DNA of 64,000 nucleotides from Verrucomicrobiota bacterium (GCA_037139415.1 JBAXGN010000002.1:43439-107438); one strand, 5' to 3'. Positions 1-12,225 are shown, counted from the first letter of the stretch. The notes: generated from the letters alone by a model not told the origin. A program made the numbers and translations.

Positions 1-59
1 AATTGCGATGACTCATTGCTTGCTTTACCCAAGCACTCTTTGCTAGAAAATATCCCGAC

Positions 60-1019
60 ATGCAACGTATCATTGGTATAATTGCTTTTACGCTGTTTTG
101 CGTGGCGGCCATGGCTGCCACGGAAACCTTAACATTGAAAGACGGCAGCACCAAGACTGGTGAAGTCAGCAAATCCACCTTTGCCAAAGATGGTGTCATG
201 CTCAAACAGGATGGAAGATTCACCGACCGGGTGAAATGGAAGGATCTGGACAAGGCCACGGTGAACCGGTTGGCGAACAATCCGGACGCCCGAAAATTCA
301 TCCCTGAGGAAATGATCGAAAGACCGGTGGAACAAATCCGAGAGGAAAAACGCCAGGCCAGACAAATTACTGTCCGCCCGTTGGAGGTGCCACTGGACCG
401 GGGTGAGAAACCAGCGGCCAAGACCGCAGCCCTGTTTGCCTCGCCGGTGACCCTGATCCTACTGGGATTAATGTTTGGGCTGAATATTTATGCGGCGTAT
501 GAAATCGCGATTTTTAAAAACCGGCCAGCCTGGCTGGTATGCGGTTTCGCCGTAGTTGCCCCCATTCTGGGGAATTTAGCGTTTTACGCCATCCCGGCGG
601 CGCGCATAAAAAGCCCTGAAGAACTGGATGCAGAGGCGGCCGCCGTCTTGGCAGCTCAACAGCCTGAGGAAATTGCGTCTGAACAGGTATATCACGAGGA
701 AACCCCTGCGGAGGCGGAAGTGGTTGTGTCCGAATTTCCACCGACGATCAACTATACCAAGGGACAATTTATTTTTAACCGCCGTTTCTTTGAATCAAAA
801 CTGGCCGACTTCCTCAAGTTGGAACGGAGTGATCTGGAGAAAGATATGGTAATCATCATTCGTTCCGCGCGCGGTGAATACCAAGGCACCCGGTTATCCA
901 AGGTGGAGGTCAATGAAATATTTCTGCAAGTGGAACAGGGTGAAGCCACGATGGATGTCAATATTCCCTATCTGGAAATCACCGAAGTAATCCTGAAACA
1001 CAAAGACGCGCCGCTGTGA
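60..1019 (+). CDS. Secreted/membrane protein of unknown function
   Basis: A 319-aa protein that I do not recognise by name. It opens with a signal peptide (about residues 1-19). A small N-terminal domain rich in Lys and Asp follows (LTLKDGSTKTGEV, then VKWKDLDKATVNRL), resembling the short beta domains that many Verrucomicrobia attach to envelope proteins. Two hydrophobic segments lie at about 124-146 and 155-178, and the rest is a soluble C-terminal domain. The C-terminus (about 230-319) has an alternating polar/hydrophobic pattern that suggests a beta-rich fold. The stop codon overlaps the GTG start of fmt (GTGA at 1016-1019), so the two are probably translationally coupled. The function is unknown and no enzyme motif is visible. 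Confidence 0.75.
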   Translation: MQRIIGIIAFTLFCVAAMAATETLTLKDGSTKTGEVSKSTFAKDGVMLKQDGRFTDRVKWKDLDKATVNRLANNPDARKFIPEEMIERPVEQIREEKRQARQITVRPLEVPLDRGEKPAAKTAALFASPVTLILLGLMFGLNIYAAYEIAIFKNRPAWLVCGFAVVAPILGNLAFYAIPAARIKSPEELDAEAAAVLAAQQPEEIASEQVYHEETPAEAEVVVSEFPPTINYTKGQFIFNRRFFESKLADFLKLERSDLEKDMVIIIRSARGEYQGTRLSKVEVNEIFLQVEQGEATMDVNIPYLEITEVILKHKDAPL

Positions 1020-1996
1020 GTTTGCCGTCCATCCCCCCACCGGAGGAGCATCCGTTGCGGATTGTTTTCATGGGCACTGCCCCCTTGGCGGCAACCAGCC
1101 TGTGTGAGTTGACGAGGCATCCCCAGTTTAATCTGGCGGGGGTCGTCACTCAGCCAGATCGCCCCAAAGGTCGGGATTTGCGGCCACAACCTTCGGCGGT
1201 AAAAACTTTGGCGCGAGAACTTAACCTGCCCGTGTTGCAGCCGGAACGCGCCAGGAATGAGGCGTTCATCCAACAATTGCGGGAACTTACCCCGGACCTG
1301 ATTGTGGTGGCTGCTTACGGCCAGATTTTGCCGCCCGCCATTTTGAATTTGCCCAAACATGGTTGCTTAAATGTTCACGCTTCCCTGTTACCCCGCTGGC
1401 GCGGGGCCGCCCCCATCCAATGGGCCATTCTAGCTGGCGACCCTGAGACGGGCGTGACCCTCATGAAAATGGATGCGGGTTTGGATACCGGAGAGATGCT
1501 GGCCACCGAGCGAACTGGTATTGCCCCAGAGGATAACGCGCAAACATTGCATGATCGGTTGGCGCAAATCGGGGCTGGATTGTTAGTGCGTACGATTCCG
1601 GATTATGTCGCCGGCAACTTGGCTTTGAACCAACAACCGGTTGCAGGGGTGACCTACGCCCGAAAGATCACCAAGGAGGACGGCCGGATTGATTGGCAAC
1701 AGCCCGCCCGGGATATTTGGAACCGACTCCGAGCCTTCACGCCTTGGCCAGGGCTTTACAGCACTTTACCGGAGGAAGCGGGATCGAAATTGGTTAAAAT
1801 CTGGGAAGTGGAGCTAGCGGAAGTTGGTGGTCCCATGCCTGGCCAGATCATCAGCGCAGATAAAACTGGTATCTTGGTTGCTTGTGGATCACAAAGCCTG
1901 CGGGTCAAGGTGCTTCAACGCGAGGGCGGACGGCGGCTTGGCGCGCAGGATTTTTTAGCTGGCCACCCTTTGAAATCGGGCGTCAATTTTGAATAA
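1016..1996 (+). CDS. fmt: Methionyl-tRNA formyltransferase
   Basis: A 326-aa cytoplasmic enzyme that transfers a formyl group from 10-formyl-tetrahydrofolate to Met-tRNA(fMet) for translation initiation. The N-terminal formyltransferase domain begins with RIVFMGTAPLAATSL. The hallmark HASLLPRWRGAAPIQ segment lies near residue 120 and is followed by the conserved DTGEML stretch, which together carry the catalytic Asn/His/Asp region of the family. The C-terminal OB-like domain starts around residue 210 (TYARKITKEDGRIDW). Length is normal for the family (about 310-320). The GTG start overlaps the upstream stop. The def gene that often accompanies fmt is not in the window. Confidence 0.97.
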   Translation: MSLPSIPPPEEHPLRIVFMGTAPLAATSLCELTRHPQFNLAGVVTQPDRPKGRDLRPQPSAVKTLARELNLPVLQPERARNEAFIQQLRELTPDLIVVAAYGQILPPAILNLPKHGCLNVHASLLPRWRGAAPIQWAILAGDPETGVTLMKMDAGLDTGEMLATERTGIAPEDNAQTLHDRLAQIGAGLLVRTIPDYVAGNLALNQQPVAGVTYARKITKEDGRIDWQQPARDIWNRLRAFTPWPGLYSTLPEEAGSKLVKIWEVELAEVGGPMPGQIISADKTGILVACGSQSLRVKVLQREGGRRLGAQDFLAGHPLKSGVNFE

Positions 1997-2018
1997 CCCC
2001 GGGCGGTTCCACTGGGCA

Positions 2019-3305
2019 TTATGGCACAGTGTCTCCGGGAGCACGATCGGGAATGGCTCGTTTCTCTACCTGTCGCGTCAGCCAAATCCAAGTAATAATG
2101 CCGGTGACCAGACTCAGCAACGCGGCGGAAACATAGGGAAGCGCAGTGTGTTTTTGAAACATCAATCCTGCCAGTATCGGGCCGATGATTCGCGCCAGGC
2201 TGCCCATGCTTTGCGCGACACCCAAGGTGGCGCCTTGTTCGTTCGCCGGCGTCAAAATGGAGAGTAACCCAAATAGCGGTGGGCGTGTCATGCCCGCGCC
2301 AATCGCCAGGAGGCCAAGCAGCAACAACAGCATCCACCAACTGAATCCGTTACCACTAAACAAGGTCTTCATGGTCAGCATGGAGTTACCTGTGACAAAC
2401 GGCAAGGGAGCCATGCTCAGGGTGACCAGCAGCAAACTGAACGCAATCACCCGGGGTTCGCCAAACCGTTTTACCATCCGGCCAATGGTCCCCCCCTGCA
2501 CCAAGGCTCCGATAAATCCGCTGTACGCGAATAAAATGGCGATGGTTTGGGCGTATTCCGCCGTCTCAACATCAAGATGAAAGTTTTTACCCACCAGCAA
2601 CCCGAGCGTGGTCTCGTAGCACGTGAATGCAAAATTAGCCATGAAAAATACCGCAATCAGCAGACCGATTTGCGGGTGACGCATCGTATGCAACCATTGG
2701 GCGACACGCGGCCGCTGGGGCGCATTTTCATGGGACGGCTTCAAACTTTCCGGCAGAATGAACCAGGCCATGATAAAGTTCAGGGCGCAAAGGCAGCACG
2801 CCACCCAACCCGGTCCGGCGTGATCCAGATATTTTAAACTCACCGCCCCAATGGCGGGCCCGAAAATAAAACCCAGACCAAACGCCATGCCAATCATGCC
2901 CATTTTTTTTGAGCGATCCTCAGGCGTGCTGATATCCGCAATGTAAGCTTGGGCGACTGAAATGTTCGCGCCGCATATTCCCGCCAGCGAACGGGAGGCC
3001 AGCAACAACCCCAATGCCAACGACCCGGTCATCTCTGAACCCAGCCCAAAAATTGCGTAGGAGACGCTGGCCACCGCCGTACTGGCCAGGAGCACTGGCC
3101 GACGCCCGATCCGATCCGAAAGTCGACCCCAGAGGGGGGCGAAGATGAATTGCATCAGCGAATAGCTGGCCATGATCAGGCCAATCATCAGGCCGTTGGC
3201 GCCGAACTTGCTGCCGTAAACCGGCAACAGCGGCACCACCATGCCAAACCCCACCAGGTCAATAAAGACCGTGAAAAATATGACCGTTAAACTCGGCTGT
3301 TTCAT
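2019..3305 (-). CDS. MFS transporter, TetA/drug-exporter type
   Basis: A 428-aa major facilitator with about twelve hydrophobic helices. It starts with LTVIFFTVFIDLVGFGMVVP, the typical first helix of TetA-type proton antiporters. The cytoplasmic loop motif GRLSDRIGRRPVLL (motif A) follows helix 2, and GPAIGA sits in the helix 5 region (motif C, antiporter signature). The substrate cannot be told from sequence; drug or metabolite efflux is the family inference. It converges with fmt, leaving only 22 bp between them and no clear terminator. It is transcribed alone; the next gene on the same strand begins at 4786. Confidence 0.9.
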   Translation of the reverse strand: MKQPSLTVIFFTVFIDLVGFGMVVPLLPVYGSKFGANGLMIGLIMASYSLMQFIFAPLWGRLSDRIGRRPVLLASTAVASVSYAIFGLGSEMTGSLALGLLLASRSLAGICGANISVAQAYIADISTPEDRSKKMGMIGMAFGLGFIFGPAIGAVSLKYLDHAGPGWVACCLCALNFIMAWFILPESLKPSHENAPQRPRVAQWLHTMRHPQIGLLIAVFFMANFAFTCYETTLGLLVGKNFHLDVETAEYAQTIAILFAYSGFIGALVQGGTIGRMVKRFGEPRVIAFSLLLVTLSMAPLPFVTGNSMLTMKTLFSGNGFSWWMLLLLLGLLAIGAGMTRPPLFGLLSILTPANEQGATLGVAQSMGSLARIIGPILAGLMFQKHTALPYVSAALLSLVTGIITWIWLTRQVEKRAIPDRAPGDTVP

Positions 3306-3385
3306 TTAAACCGTGCTATTGAGAGGGCCAGCGGGGAGATTGGCAAGACAATCGTGCAAAATTCACTGCAATTCGCGTGGTAAAG

Positions 3386-4786
3386 TCAATACGCCGAGGG
3401 AGGGGGGCGAAACATCTGCCAAGTGGTCCGCAAAACAATGTTCAAATCCATGGCCAGCGACCAATTTTCCAGGTAGTCAATATCAGATAGTATTCGTCGG
3501 CGGATTTGTTCCTCCGTTTTGGTTTCGCCGCGGAACCCGCGTACCTGCGCCAGTCCGGTGATGCCCGGTTTAATAAACGCGCGAATATGATAATTGCTCA
3601 AGGCGCTGGCAAACTGTTCGTTGTGTTCCGGCAAATGCGGGCGCGGCCCCACGACACTCATGGAGCCATCTATCGCATTGAGAAACTGGGGCAATTCATC
3701 CACACTGAATTTGCGCAACCAACGGCCTGAGGGAAACACCCGCGCATCGCCTGCGCTTGCCTGCCTGCCCTCACTGGGATTATCCACATGCATCGTGCGG
3801 AATTTCCAGATGCTGAAGGTGTGATTCATCAACCCGGCGCGGGTTTGCCGGTAAAACAACGGACCGGGTGAATGCAACCGGTGCAGGAACCAGACCAAAA
3901 CACAGACTGGCGGCAGCACCAGCACCACCACTGGCAATGCCATCGCCAGATCAAATGCACGCTTTAACACCCGGTTTAATGGATTTTCCAAAACTTCATC
4001 ACGCACCCCCAACAACGCCACCCCATCGTCATTCTTGTAGATGATTGGGTGATGAAATTTTTCCTCCAGATCGCTCACTACCACCAGTCGGATTCCCAAG
4101 TTTTCACATAAGCCCATAATCGTGCGTAGTGCCTCGGTCATCGCGGGAAATTCGAGCAGGATCAACTGGGTGACTTTATGTTTCCGAACCACTTGCTCCA
4201 AATCCTCCGGTTTGCCGAGCACCGGTACCAGCGATGCCTGGGAATCCAATTGAGTGGTGAGTAAACCAACGGGATTGATCCCCAAAGTGCGCTTTAGTTC
4301 CAACCATGAATGGAGGGCCTCCAACCGGCGCGGCGAACCCATCAACAAGGTGTTTTCCTGCGCGGATTTCCGAAACGCCCAACGTGCCAGCAAAGGCGGT
4401 ATGAAAACGCAAGCCCATACTTGGACGACATACACTAACACGACGTATGTGGACAGGAACAAACGGGAGATGGCGAATTCCTTTTTGGCGACCAGAAAGA
4501 TGATCCCCAATGCCCCTACCGTGATGGCCTGACGAATGGCGATGCGATGTGCCTGTGCGAACGCCAGGTGGAGGATGCGCGTTTCATTAAAATACCGCAG
4601 TAGGGCCTCCATCAGCAAACCACCCATCGCCAGTATAAAATACCCGGTATAGCGATCCGGCAACGGTATATCGCGATAAAACTCACTGATCACCCAGTAA
4701 TGCAGCCAAAAAAGAGTCCCCGCCAATCCCACCTGAAAGATGGTGAATAGGCTGAACAATCCACGCATTCGTTGTGTCACTAACAT
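3386..4786 (-). CDS. Undecaprenyl-phosphate sugar phosphotransferase (polyprenyl glycosylphosphotransferase)
   Basis: A 466-aa WcaJ/WbaP-type enzyme that starts exopolysaccharide or O-unit synthesis by moving a sugar-1-phosphate onto undecaprenyl phosphate at the inner membrane. The N-terminal half has about four hydrophobic helices plus a cytosolic Rossmann-like domain (LILLEFPAMTEALRTI). The C-terminal bacterial sugar transferase domain (about 270-466) begins with KRAFDLAMALPVV. It keeps WKFRTM, the SVDELPQFLNAIDGSMSVVG block containing the catalytic Asp-Glu, GPRPHLPEH and KPGITGLAQVRG. No export or glycosyltransferase cluster is adjacent, so this is an orphan initiating transferase here. 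The sugar specificity is unknown. Confidence 0.93.
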   Translation of the reverse strand: MLVTQRMRGLFSLFTIFQVGLAGTLFWLHYWVISEFYRDIPLPDRYTGYFILAMGGLLMEALLRYFNETRILHLAFAQAHRIAIRQAITVGALGIIFLVAKKEFAISRLFLSTYVVLVYVVQVWACVFIPPLLARWAFRKSAQENTLLMGSPRRLEALHSWLELKRTLGINPVGLLTTQLDSQASLVPVLGKPEDLEQVVRKHKVTQLILLEFPAMTEALRTIMGLCENLGIRLVVVSDLEEKFHHPIIYKNDDGVALLGVRDEVLENPLNRVLKRAFDLAMALPVVVLVLPPVCVLVWFLHRLHSPGPLFYRQTRAGLMNHTFSIWKFRTMHVDNPSEGRQASAGDARVFPSGRWLRKFSVDELPQFLNAIDGSMSVVGPRPHLPEHNEQFASALSNYHIRAFIKPGITGLAQVRGFRGETKTEEQIRRRILSDIDYLENWSLAMDLNIVLRTTWQMFRPPPSAY

Positions 4787-5061
4787 CGTTTTTTAATTTC
4801 CGTCTTCGTAAAAGTTGTTTGGGCCGAACAACGTTTGATGCAATACCGTTATCTCTATTGCATGACGCTCGCTTTACCATATCCCTCCTGAGCTATCCTG
4901 ACAAGAAAAAACTGATATTGCGATGCGCCCACTAGGGCTCACCGCCAGTTGGAGATGGATGCCAGAACAGAGGTTGGAATGCCCAAGCCGTAAATTAACG
5001 GCATTGCGAAAGATTTGGTTTGTCATGGGGCACGTTTGCCGGTTTTATGACGCCAGCCATT

Positions 5062-6771
5062 ATGATTTGGACCCAAAATTACGACCCGGCGGGGAATGTG
5101 ATCATTTCCACGCTTATCGCCGCGCTGCCGATTGTGATTTTGCTGGGGGCGATCGCATTGCTGAAAATCCGCATTCATTTTGCGGCGGGCGTGGGTTTGG
5201 CGGTGGCGCTGTTCATTGCGCTTGGCGTGTATCACATGCCGGTCAGCGCGGCAGCGGCAGCCACGGTTTATGGCGGGGCATTCGGCCTGTTTCCGATCGG
5301 CTGGATCATCCTCAATGTGATCTTTCTCTATCAACTGACGGTCAAGCGCGGGCTGTTCGATGTGCTGCGGGACAGTCTGGCGACGGTGGCGCCCGATCCG
5401 CGCATCCAAGTGATCTTGATCGCGTATTCTTTTGGGGCGTTTCTGGAGGGCATGGCGGGGTTCGGCGCACCGGTGGCGATCACCGGGGCAATTCTGATTC
5501 AGCTCGGGTTCAAGCCGCTGCACGCCTCGGGGTTGGCGCTGATCGCTAATACGGCACCGGTGGCCTTTGGCTCAATGGGGATTCCGATCACGACGTTGGA
5601 AGCAGTCACGGGCATGGATGCTCGGCTGATTTCGCAGATGGTGGCCCGACAATTGCCAATCTTCTCATTAATGATTCCGTTCTGGGTGGTCGCCGCCTTT
5701 GTGGGTTGGCGCGGGATGCTGGGGGTGTGGCCGGCGGCACTGACCGCTGGGCTGGCGTACGCGGTGCCGCAATTTCTGGTGGCCAACTTTCACGGCCCAT
5801 GGCTGGTGGGCATCGTCTCCGGCGCCTGCTCGATTGCGGCGATGGTGGTGCTGCTGCGGTTTTGGGAGCCGAAGACGCTGTGGCGATTCAATAATGGCAC
5901 GGCTGAACCACTGCCAGCGGATCTGGCAGCGGGTGCTCACGCTGGGCAAACAGGTGAGGCATTGGCGGGCGCGGCCCGGGGTCCCGACCGGAAAAAGATC
6001 ATTCAAGCCTGGCTGCCTTGGGGTATTCTCACTGGGTGCATCCTTTGCTGGAGTCTGCCACAGGTAAAAGCGGGGCTGGATAAAATTCTATCGCCAAAGA
6101 TACCCGCGCCTTACCTGCACAACGCCGTGGTTCGCACCTATCCGGTCGTGCCCAAGCCGACGCCGGAGAAACCGACCAAACCGGAAGCTGCCGAGTTCAA
6201 GCTCAACGTGTTTTCCGCCACCGGCACGGGCATTCTGTTGGCGGCTGTGATCGCCGGGTTGACGATGGGCTATTCGGTGCGCGAGTTGGGCCGCGTTTAC
6301 CTGGAGACACTCTGGCGGGTTCGCTACTCGTTGCTAACCATTACCGCGATGCTGGCGCTGGGCAACGTGACCAAATACTCCGGCACGGACGCCACGCTGG
6401 GCCTGGCCCTGGCGCGAACGGGGGCGTGGTATCCGTTTTTCGGGACGTTGCTCGGTTGGCTGGGAGTGGCCTTGACTGGCTCGGATACCTCGTCGAACGT
6501 TCTCTTCGGCAGTCTTCAGAAAATTACCGCCGAACAGACTGGTCTTAGCCCAATCCTCATGGGAGCGGCCAACAGTGTGGGCGGTGTTATGGGCAAGATG
6601 GTGGACGCCCAAAGCATCGTCGTCGCCAGTACGGCGACCAATTGGTACGGCCATGAAGACAGCATCTTGCGTTACGTGTTTTTCCATAGCATCGCCTTGG
6701 CGGTACTCATGGGAATACTGGTTTCCCTTCAGGCCTATGTGGCGCCATTCACCGCGATGGTGGTGAAGTAA
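5062..6771 (+). CDS. L-lactate permease family transporter
   Basis: A LctP/LldP-family inner-membrane carrier with many hydrophobic helices, expected to bring in lactate (or glycolate) with protons. I chose the start at 5062 because MIWTQNYDPAGN aligns with the N-terminus known for LldP. An in-frame ATG at 5020 would add 14 residues, and neither start has a strong ribosome binding site. Family blocks are clear: FGAFLEGMAGFGAPVAITGA, ALIANTAPVAFGSMGIPI and, near the C-terminus, GSDTSSNVLFGSLQK and ANSVGGVMGKMVDAQSI. A hydrophilic insert around residues 290-380 separates the two membrane halves. No lactate dehydrogenase genes are adjacent; a LarA-type racemase lies about 16 kb away. Confidence 0.9.
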   Translation: MIWTQNYDPAGNVIISTLIAALPIVILLGAIALLKIRIHFAAGVGLAVALFIALGVYHMPVSAAAAATVYGGAFGLFPIGWIILNVIFLYQLTVKRGLFDVLRDSLATVAPDPRIQVILIAYSFGAFLEGMAGFGAPVAITGAILIQLGFKPLHASGLALIANTAPVAFGSMGIPITTLEAVTGMDARLISQMVARQLPIFSLMIPFWVVAAFVGWRGMLGVWPAALTAGLAYAVPQFLVANFHGPWLVGIVSGACSIAAMVVLLRFWEPKTLWRFNNGTAEPLPADLAAGAHAGQTGEALAGAARGPDRKKIIQAWLPWGILTGCILCWSLPQVKAGLDKILSPKIPAPYLHNAVVRTYPVVPKPTPEKPTKPEAAEFKLNVFSATGTGILLAAVIAGLTMGYSVRELGRVYLETLWRVRYSLLTITAMLALGNVTKYSGTDATLGLALARTGAWYPFFGTLLGWLGVALTGSDTSSNVLFGSLQKITAEQTGLSPILMGAANSVGGVMGKMVDAQSIVVASTATNWYGHEDSILRYVFFHSIALAVLMGILVSLQAYVAPFTAMVVK

Positions 6772-6882
6772 CCCCATCACTGGCACGCCTTGGGACAGCG
6801 AGGTGAAGCGGGGATTCATCGTTGGGCTGCCCATACCACGCCCCGGCGAATTTGCAATCAATGGTGCGGGGAAAAAGCCGGG

Positions 6883-7896
6883 CTATTTCAACGGCGCGCC
6901 GCGAATATCCAGGCGCTGAATGCCGTGTCCCATGGGGAAAGTCAGACCGGCAGGGGCGCGCCAACGGACCCGGTGATCCGGCCCGAATTCCACGAAGGGA
7001 ACTTTGCCGCCCGCATTGCACACAAAGATGCCGCCGTCTGGCAGTTGTTGCATCCCGGCAAACCAGCGCACCCCGATCTCGGGAATGTCCTGAGCCTGAA
7101 TCTTCCATTGGACCAGGCCGTCCGGGTCCATTTCCAGAATGGCGGTTTTGCCGCAAATCAAGGTGTTGCCATTAGGCTGGCGGATTGCCGAATAGACGGG
7201 AAATTCCACCGTTTTTTCCCAGACAATCTTGCTCTCCAGGTCGTATTCCCGCACGGTTTTAGCGCCCTCTTCCGCCACCAGAAAGTGTCCGTTGGCCAAT
7301 GCCCGGGCGTTGCGAATGCAACTGTGCCCCCCCGGGCTCTTCAGCCGGATTTCCCGGGTGACCGTTCCCGTGGGGTTGACGATCAGCAGTTTGCCTTGGC
7401 TGGCGGCGCCAACCAGCGTCTGGCCATCCGCCATCCGTTGGCAGGACCAAACCTGGCCGGTGGATTTGAAGTGGAAAATCACCGCTTTGGCTACGGTTAC
7501 CTCCAGCACGCCGCTGGGGTTGTTGTTCGACTTGGAGTTGTATTGGTCATTATAGCAAAACAACACATTCCCATTGGGTAACTGCCAGACATCGCGGGCC
7601 ATCTCCGCCGGGTATTCCCAGACGACCTTCCCTTGGGCATCGCACTGGAGGATTTTTTTGGCCTGCTCGGTGGCATAGACGATTGGGCGGAACGCCTCCG
7701 CCGCCGCTTCGCCCGCCTGGGTATCCGGTTGGATGGCGGCGATGCACAGGAGTAGATGGGCGGCGAAGCGACCCAGGCAGTTTGGTGAAGGGACCGGGAG
7801 AAAGCCGAATACCGAAACCGTTTTTGATTGCGGATTTACCCGGGCGCATCCTTGCGGATTAGCCTGGCACTGCGTAAATATAACAGGGTTCATCAT
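6883..7896 (-). CDS. Secreted beta-propeller protein (PQQ/NHL-like repeats)
   Basis: About 337 aa. The start is uncertain: ATG at 7896 or 7893, with a TTG at 7932 that extends the frame. A hydrophobic stretch (FAAHLLLCIAAI) around residue 45 looks like a late signal peptide, so the true start may be an internal non-ATG codon. The rest is built of about 40-residue repeats with the pattern 'hydrophobic-PNGNxLxC / ADGQTLVG / ANGHFLVAEEG / PNGNTLICG', which is a WD/PQQ-type propeller blade pattern with G-N or G-H at the turn and W near the blade end. No catalytic motif is visible. It stands alone, converging with the lactate permease gene. Confidence 0.75.
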   Translation of the reverse strand: MMNPVIFTQCQANPQGCARVNPQSKTVSVFGFLPVPSPNCLGRFAAHLLLCIAAIQPDTQAGEAAAEAFRPIVYATEQAKKILQCDAQGKVVWEYPAEMARDVWQLPNGNVLFCYNDQYNSKSNNNPSGVLEVTVAKAVIFHFKSTGQVWSCQRMADGQTLVGAASQGKLLIVNPTGTVTREIRLKSPGGHSCIRNARALANGHFLVAEEGAKTVREYDLESKIVWEKTVEFPVYSAIRQPNGNTLICGKTAILEMDPDGLVQWKIQAQDIPEIGVRWFAGMQQLPDGGIFVCNAGGKVPFVEFGPDHRVRWRAPAGLTFPMGHGIQRLDIRGAPLK

Positions 7897-8367
7897 TCGG
7901 TTTGGATATAGCGGGTTATTCCCGGCAAGCAAGCCAAACCTGACGGGTTTACGTTCATCCGAATTGCAAACCGAACCGCGAATGCAAGCCGGTTTGGGCC
8001 GCCACTCTCAGGGCTGCCTCAAGCTCGGTTTGGTTCAAGCTGGAAGCGGCGGTTCGGGGGTTCCCATGGCTGCGGAATTACCCGCAAGCAAGTGAAGCGA
8101 TTCAGCCGATTCCCTCAGCCGGATAATGAAAATCCTCTCCCCGAGGGAGAGGAAACAGGTGAGGGGGTACGGAACCACAGACCCTGCCCACCTCGTAGTA
8201 TTCGTAACGCACCAACGCGCTTGATGCAGCCCTGCGCCACTCTGCTTCCGGCTGCTTTGCGCTGCTTTGCGCTTGCGACCCGGCGCAAATATTGCGAAGG
8301 TCCCGCGCCGATATGGAATGCCATTCGCACACAGTGCAAGCGCGCTTGACTTACTAAAGGTTCCCGG
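7897..8367. other. Noncoding gap with a small hairpin repeat
   Basis: About 470 bp between divergent genes (the propeller protein and murJ) in which I see no credible gene. The short open frames here lack family features. It contains a GC-rich dyad at 8134-8152 of the common 'cctctccc...gggagagg' intergenic type, followed by a GGTGAGGGGG tail. It should also hold the promoters of both flanking genes, but I cannot point to convincing -35/-10 boxes. Confidence 0.5.
8134..8152. repeat. Intergenic inverted repeat (cctctccc/gggagagg)
   Basis: An 8-bp perfect arm (cctctccc at 8134-8141, gggagagg at 8145-8152) around a 3-nt loop, then aaacaggtgaggggg. A similar dyad with the same flavour occurs at 15145-15164. 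Such dyads are dispersed in many bacterial genomes as short repetitive elements. No T-run follows, so it is not a classical terminator. Confidence 0.4.
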
Positions 8368-9936
8368 ATGTCGCAGATGCTAAAATCCTCGGGCGCCTTG
8401 GGCGCGGCCACGCTCACCAGCCGGATTCTCGGCATGGTGCGTGAGATAGCCTATGCCCGGTTCATGGGCGATGGCTGGGTGGCGGGGGCCTTCACGCTGG
8501 CCTTCACCATCCCCAACCTCTTCCGCCGGCTGCTGGGGGAAGGGGCGCTGACCGCCGCGTTCATCCCCATCTTCAAAGAAAAGGAGAAAACCGAGGGAGA
8601 AAAGGAAATGTGGCGCGCCGCCAACGCAGTAATTTCCGGACTGCTGGTGTCCGCGTTTGTAATCGTCGGATTGGTGCTACTGGGGATCACCGTGGCGCTG
8701 CACGGGTTCCATTTCAACGCGGAGACGCGCCTGATGCTGGAGCTGCTGCGAGTGATCTTCCCGTATATGTTGCTGGTCTGCCTGGCGGCGGTGTATATCG
8801 GCATGTTAAATTCACGCGGCCATTTCTTTATCCCCGCCATGGGGGCCACCACGCTGAATGTGGTGATGATCGCCTCGGTATTCTGGGTGGCACCGCGGTT
8901 CGGGGATAAGTTGGAGACGCAGATTTTCGGGCTGGCGGTGGGCGTATTGGTGGCTGGAGTAGCGCAGGCGCTGTTCCAATGGCCCACGCTGCGCCGGGAG
9001 GGCTACGCTTTTGAGTGGGTCTCACCGTGGCGAAACCCGACGGTGAAAAAAGTGGTGACGCAGATGGTGCCGGGGATGCTGGGGGTGGCCGCGTTCCAGA
9101 TCAACATCCTGCTGACGCAGGCGCTTTCCTTCTGCGTGGACCCGATGATTGTGGCTTCGTACAATTATGCGGTGCGCCTGATGGAATTGCCGCAGGGGGT
9201 CTTCGGCATTTCGCTCGCCACGTATTTGCTGCCCACGCTTTCCGGGCTGGCGGCGGAGAAAAAGTATCCGGAGTTCAAGGCGACACTGCGGCAAGGGGTA
9301 AATCACCTGGTGTATATCAATTTGCTGGCCTCGGTATTGCTGCTGGTACTGGCGGAACCTATCGTCCGCCTCTTGTTTGAGCGCGGGCAATTCGGCCCGC
9401 TGGCCACGCAACGCGCCGCGTTCGCCCTGGCTTGCCTGGCACCGGGGTTGGTGGCCTTCTCGCTGGTCAATATTCTGGCGCGCGCGTTCTACGCCTTGGG
9501 CGATACCCGGACTCCCATGCTCATCAGCGTCGTCTGCCTGATGCTGAATCTCGTTTTTGCCGGGGCGCTGGTGATTCCGTTGGGGCAGGGTGGCCTCGGC
9601 ATTGCGAACACGTTCAGCGCCACGTGCAATGTGGCCCTGTTATTTTTCGCCCTGCGCAAAAAACTGAAGGAATTTGAGATCGTCGAGTTGGAGCGCCAAT
9701 TTGCCTGGTTGCTGGTGCTGGCGGTGCTGGCGGGGGGCGTGGCGTGGCTGTCCGCTTGGTTCTGGGAAGCGCATTGGGGACACCTCAGCCTTTTGAAACG
9801 GCTTGGGTTAGTGTTTGTGCCGGCCAGCCTGGCGGCGGGCGCTTACTTTGGACTCTCCGCCTGGCTGAAGCTCGGTTCGACCCGGGAGATATTCGGTCTG
9901 GCCTTGAATAAGTTGCGGCGGGAACCCAGTCGGTAA
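8368..9936 (+). CDS. murJ: Lipid II flippase MurJ
   Basis: A 522-aa polytopic inner-membrane protein of the MviN/MurJ (MOP) family, which flips the peptidoglycan precursor lipid II across the membrane. The N-terminus (GALGAATLTSRILGMVREIA) is the family signature, with the conserved Arg of helix 1. GEGALTAAFIPIF follows near residue 55, ARAFYALGDTRTP near residue 375, and about 14 hydrophobic helices are spread through the length. Length is typical. It is followed by ligA after 93 bp on the same strand. A cell-wall flippase supports a peptidoglycan-containing organism, as known for most Verrucomicrobia. Confidence 0.96.
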   Translation: MSQMLKSSGALGAATLTSRILGMVREIAYARFMGDGWVAGAFTLAFTIPNLFRRLLGEGALTAAFIPIFKEKEKTEGEKEMWRAANAVISGLLVSAFVIVGLVLLGITVALHGFHFNAETRLMLELLRVIFPYMLLVCLAAVYIGMLNSRGHFFIPAMGATTLNVVMIASVFWVAPRFGDKLETQIFGLAVGVLVAGVAQALFQWPTLRREGYAFEWVSPWRNPTVKKVVTQMVPGMLGVAAFQINILLTQALSFCVDPMIVASYNYAVRLMELPQGVFGISLATYLLPTLSGLAAEKKYPEFKATLRQGVNHLVYINLLASVLLLVLAEPIVRLLFERGQFGPLATQRAAFALACLAPGLVAFSLVNILARAFYALGDTRTPMLISVVCLMLNLVFAGALVIPLGQGGLGIANTFSATCNVALLFFALRKKLKEFEIVELERQFAWLLVLAVLAGGVAWLSAWFWEAHWGHLSLLKRLGLVFVPASLAAGAYFGLSAWLKLGSTREIFGLALNKLRREPSR

Positions 9937-10020
9937 GCCGGCAAGCACCCTCGGCAAAGCAGCGCCTCGCGAAGCGCGCGATTGTTTTTGCCCCTTCCCA
10001 AACGCCGTTGGCGACGCTAA

Positions 10021-12126
<2,106 letters not shown>

Positions 12127-12225
12127 AAACGGTACGCCGTCCGTTCGATCGTGAGCCGCCATGTTTGCCTTGAGTTTTACCGTTCTACCCGGCAGGCTTC
12201 GCCCGGTTTTCATGACGTGTTTATT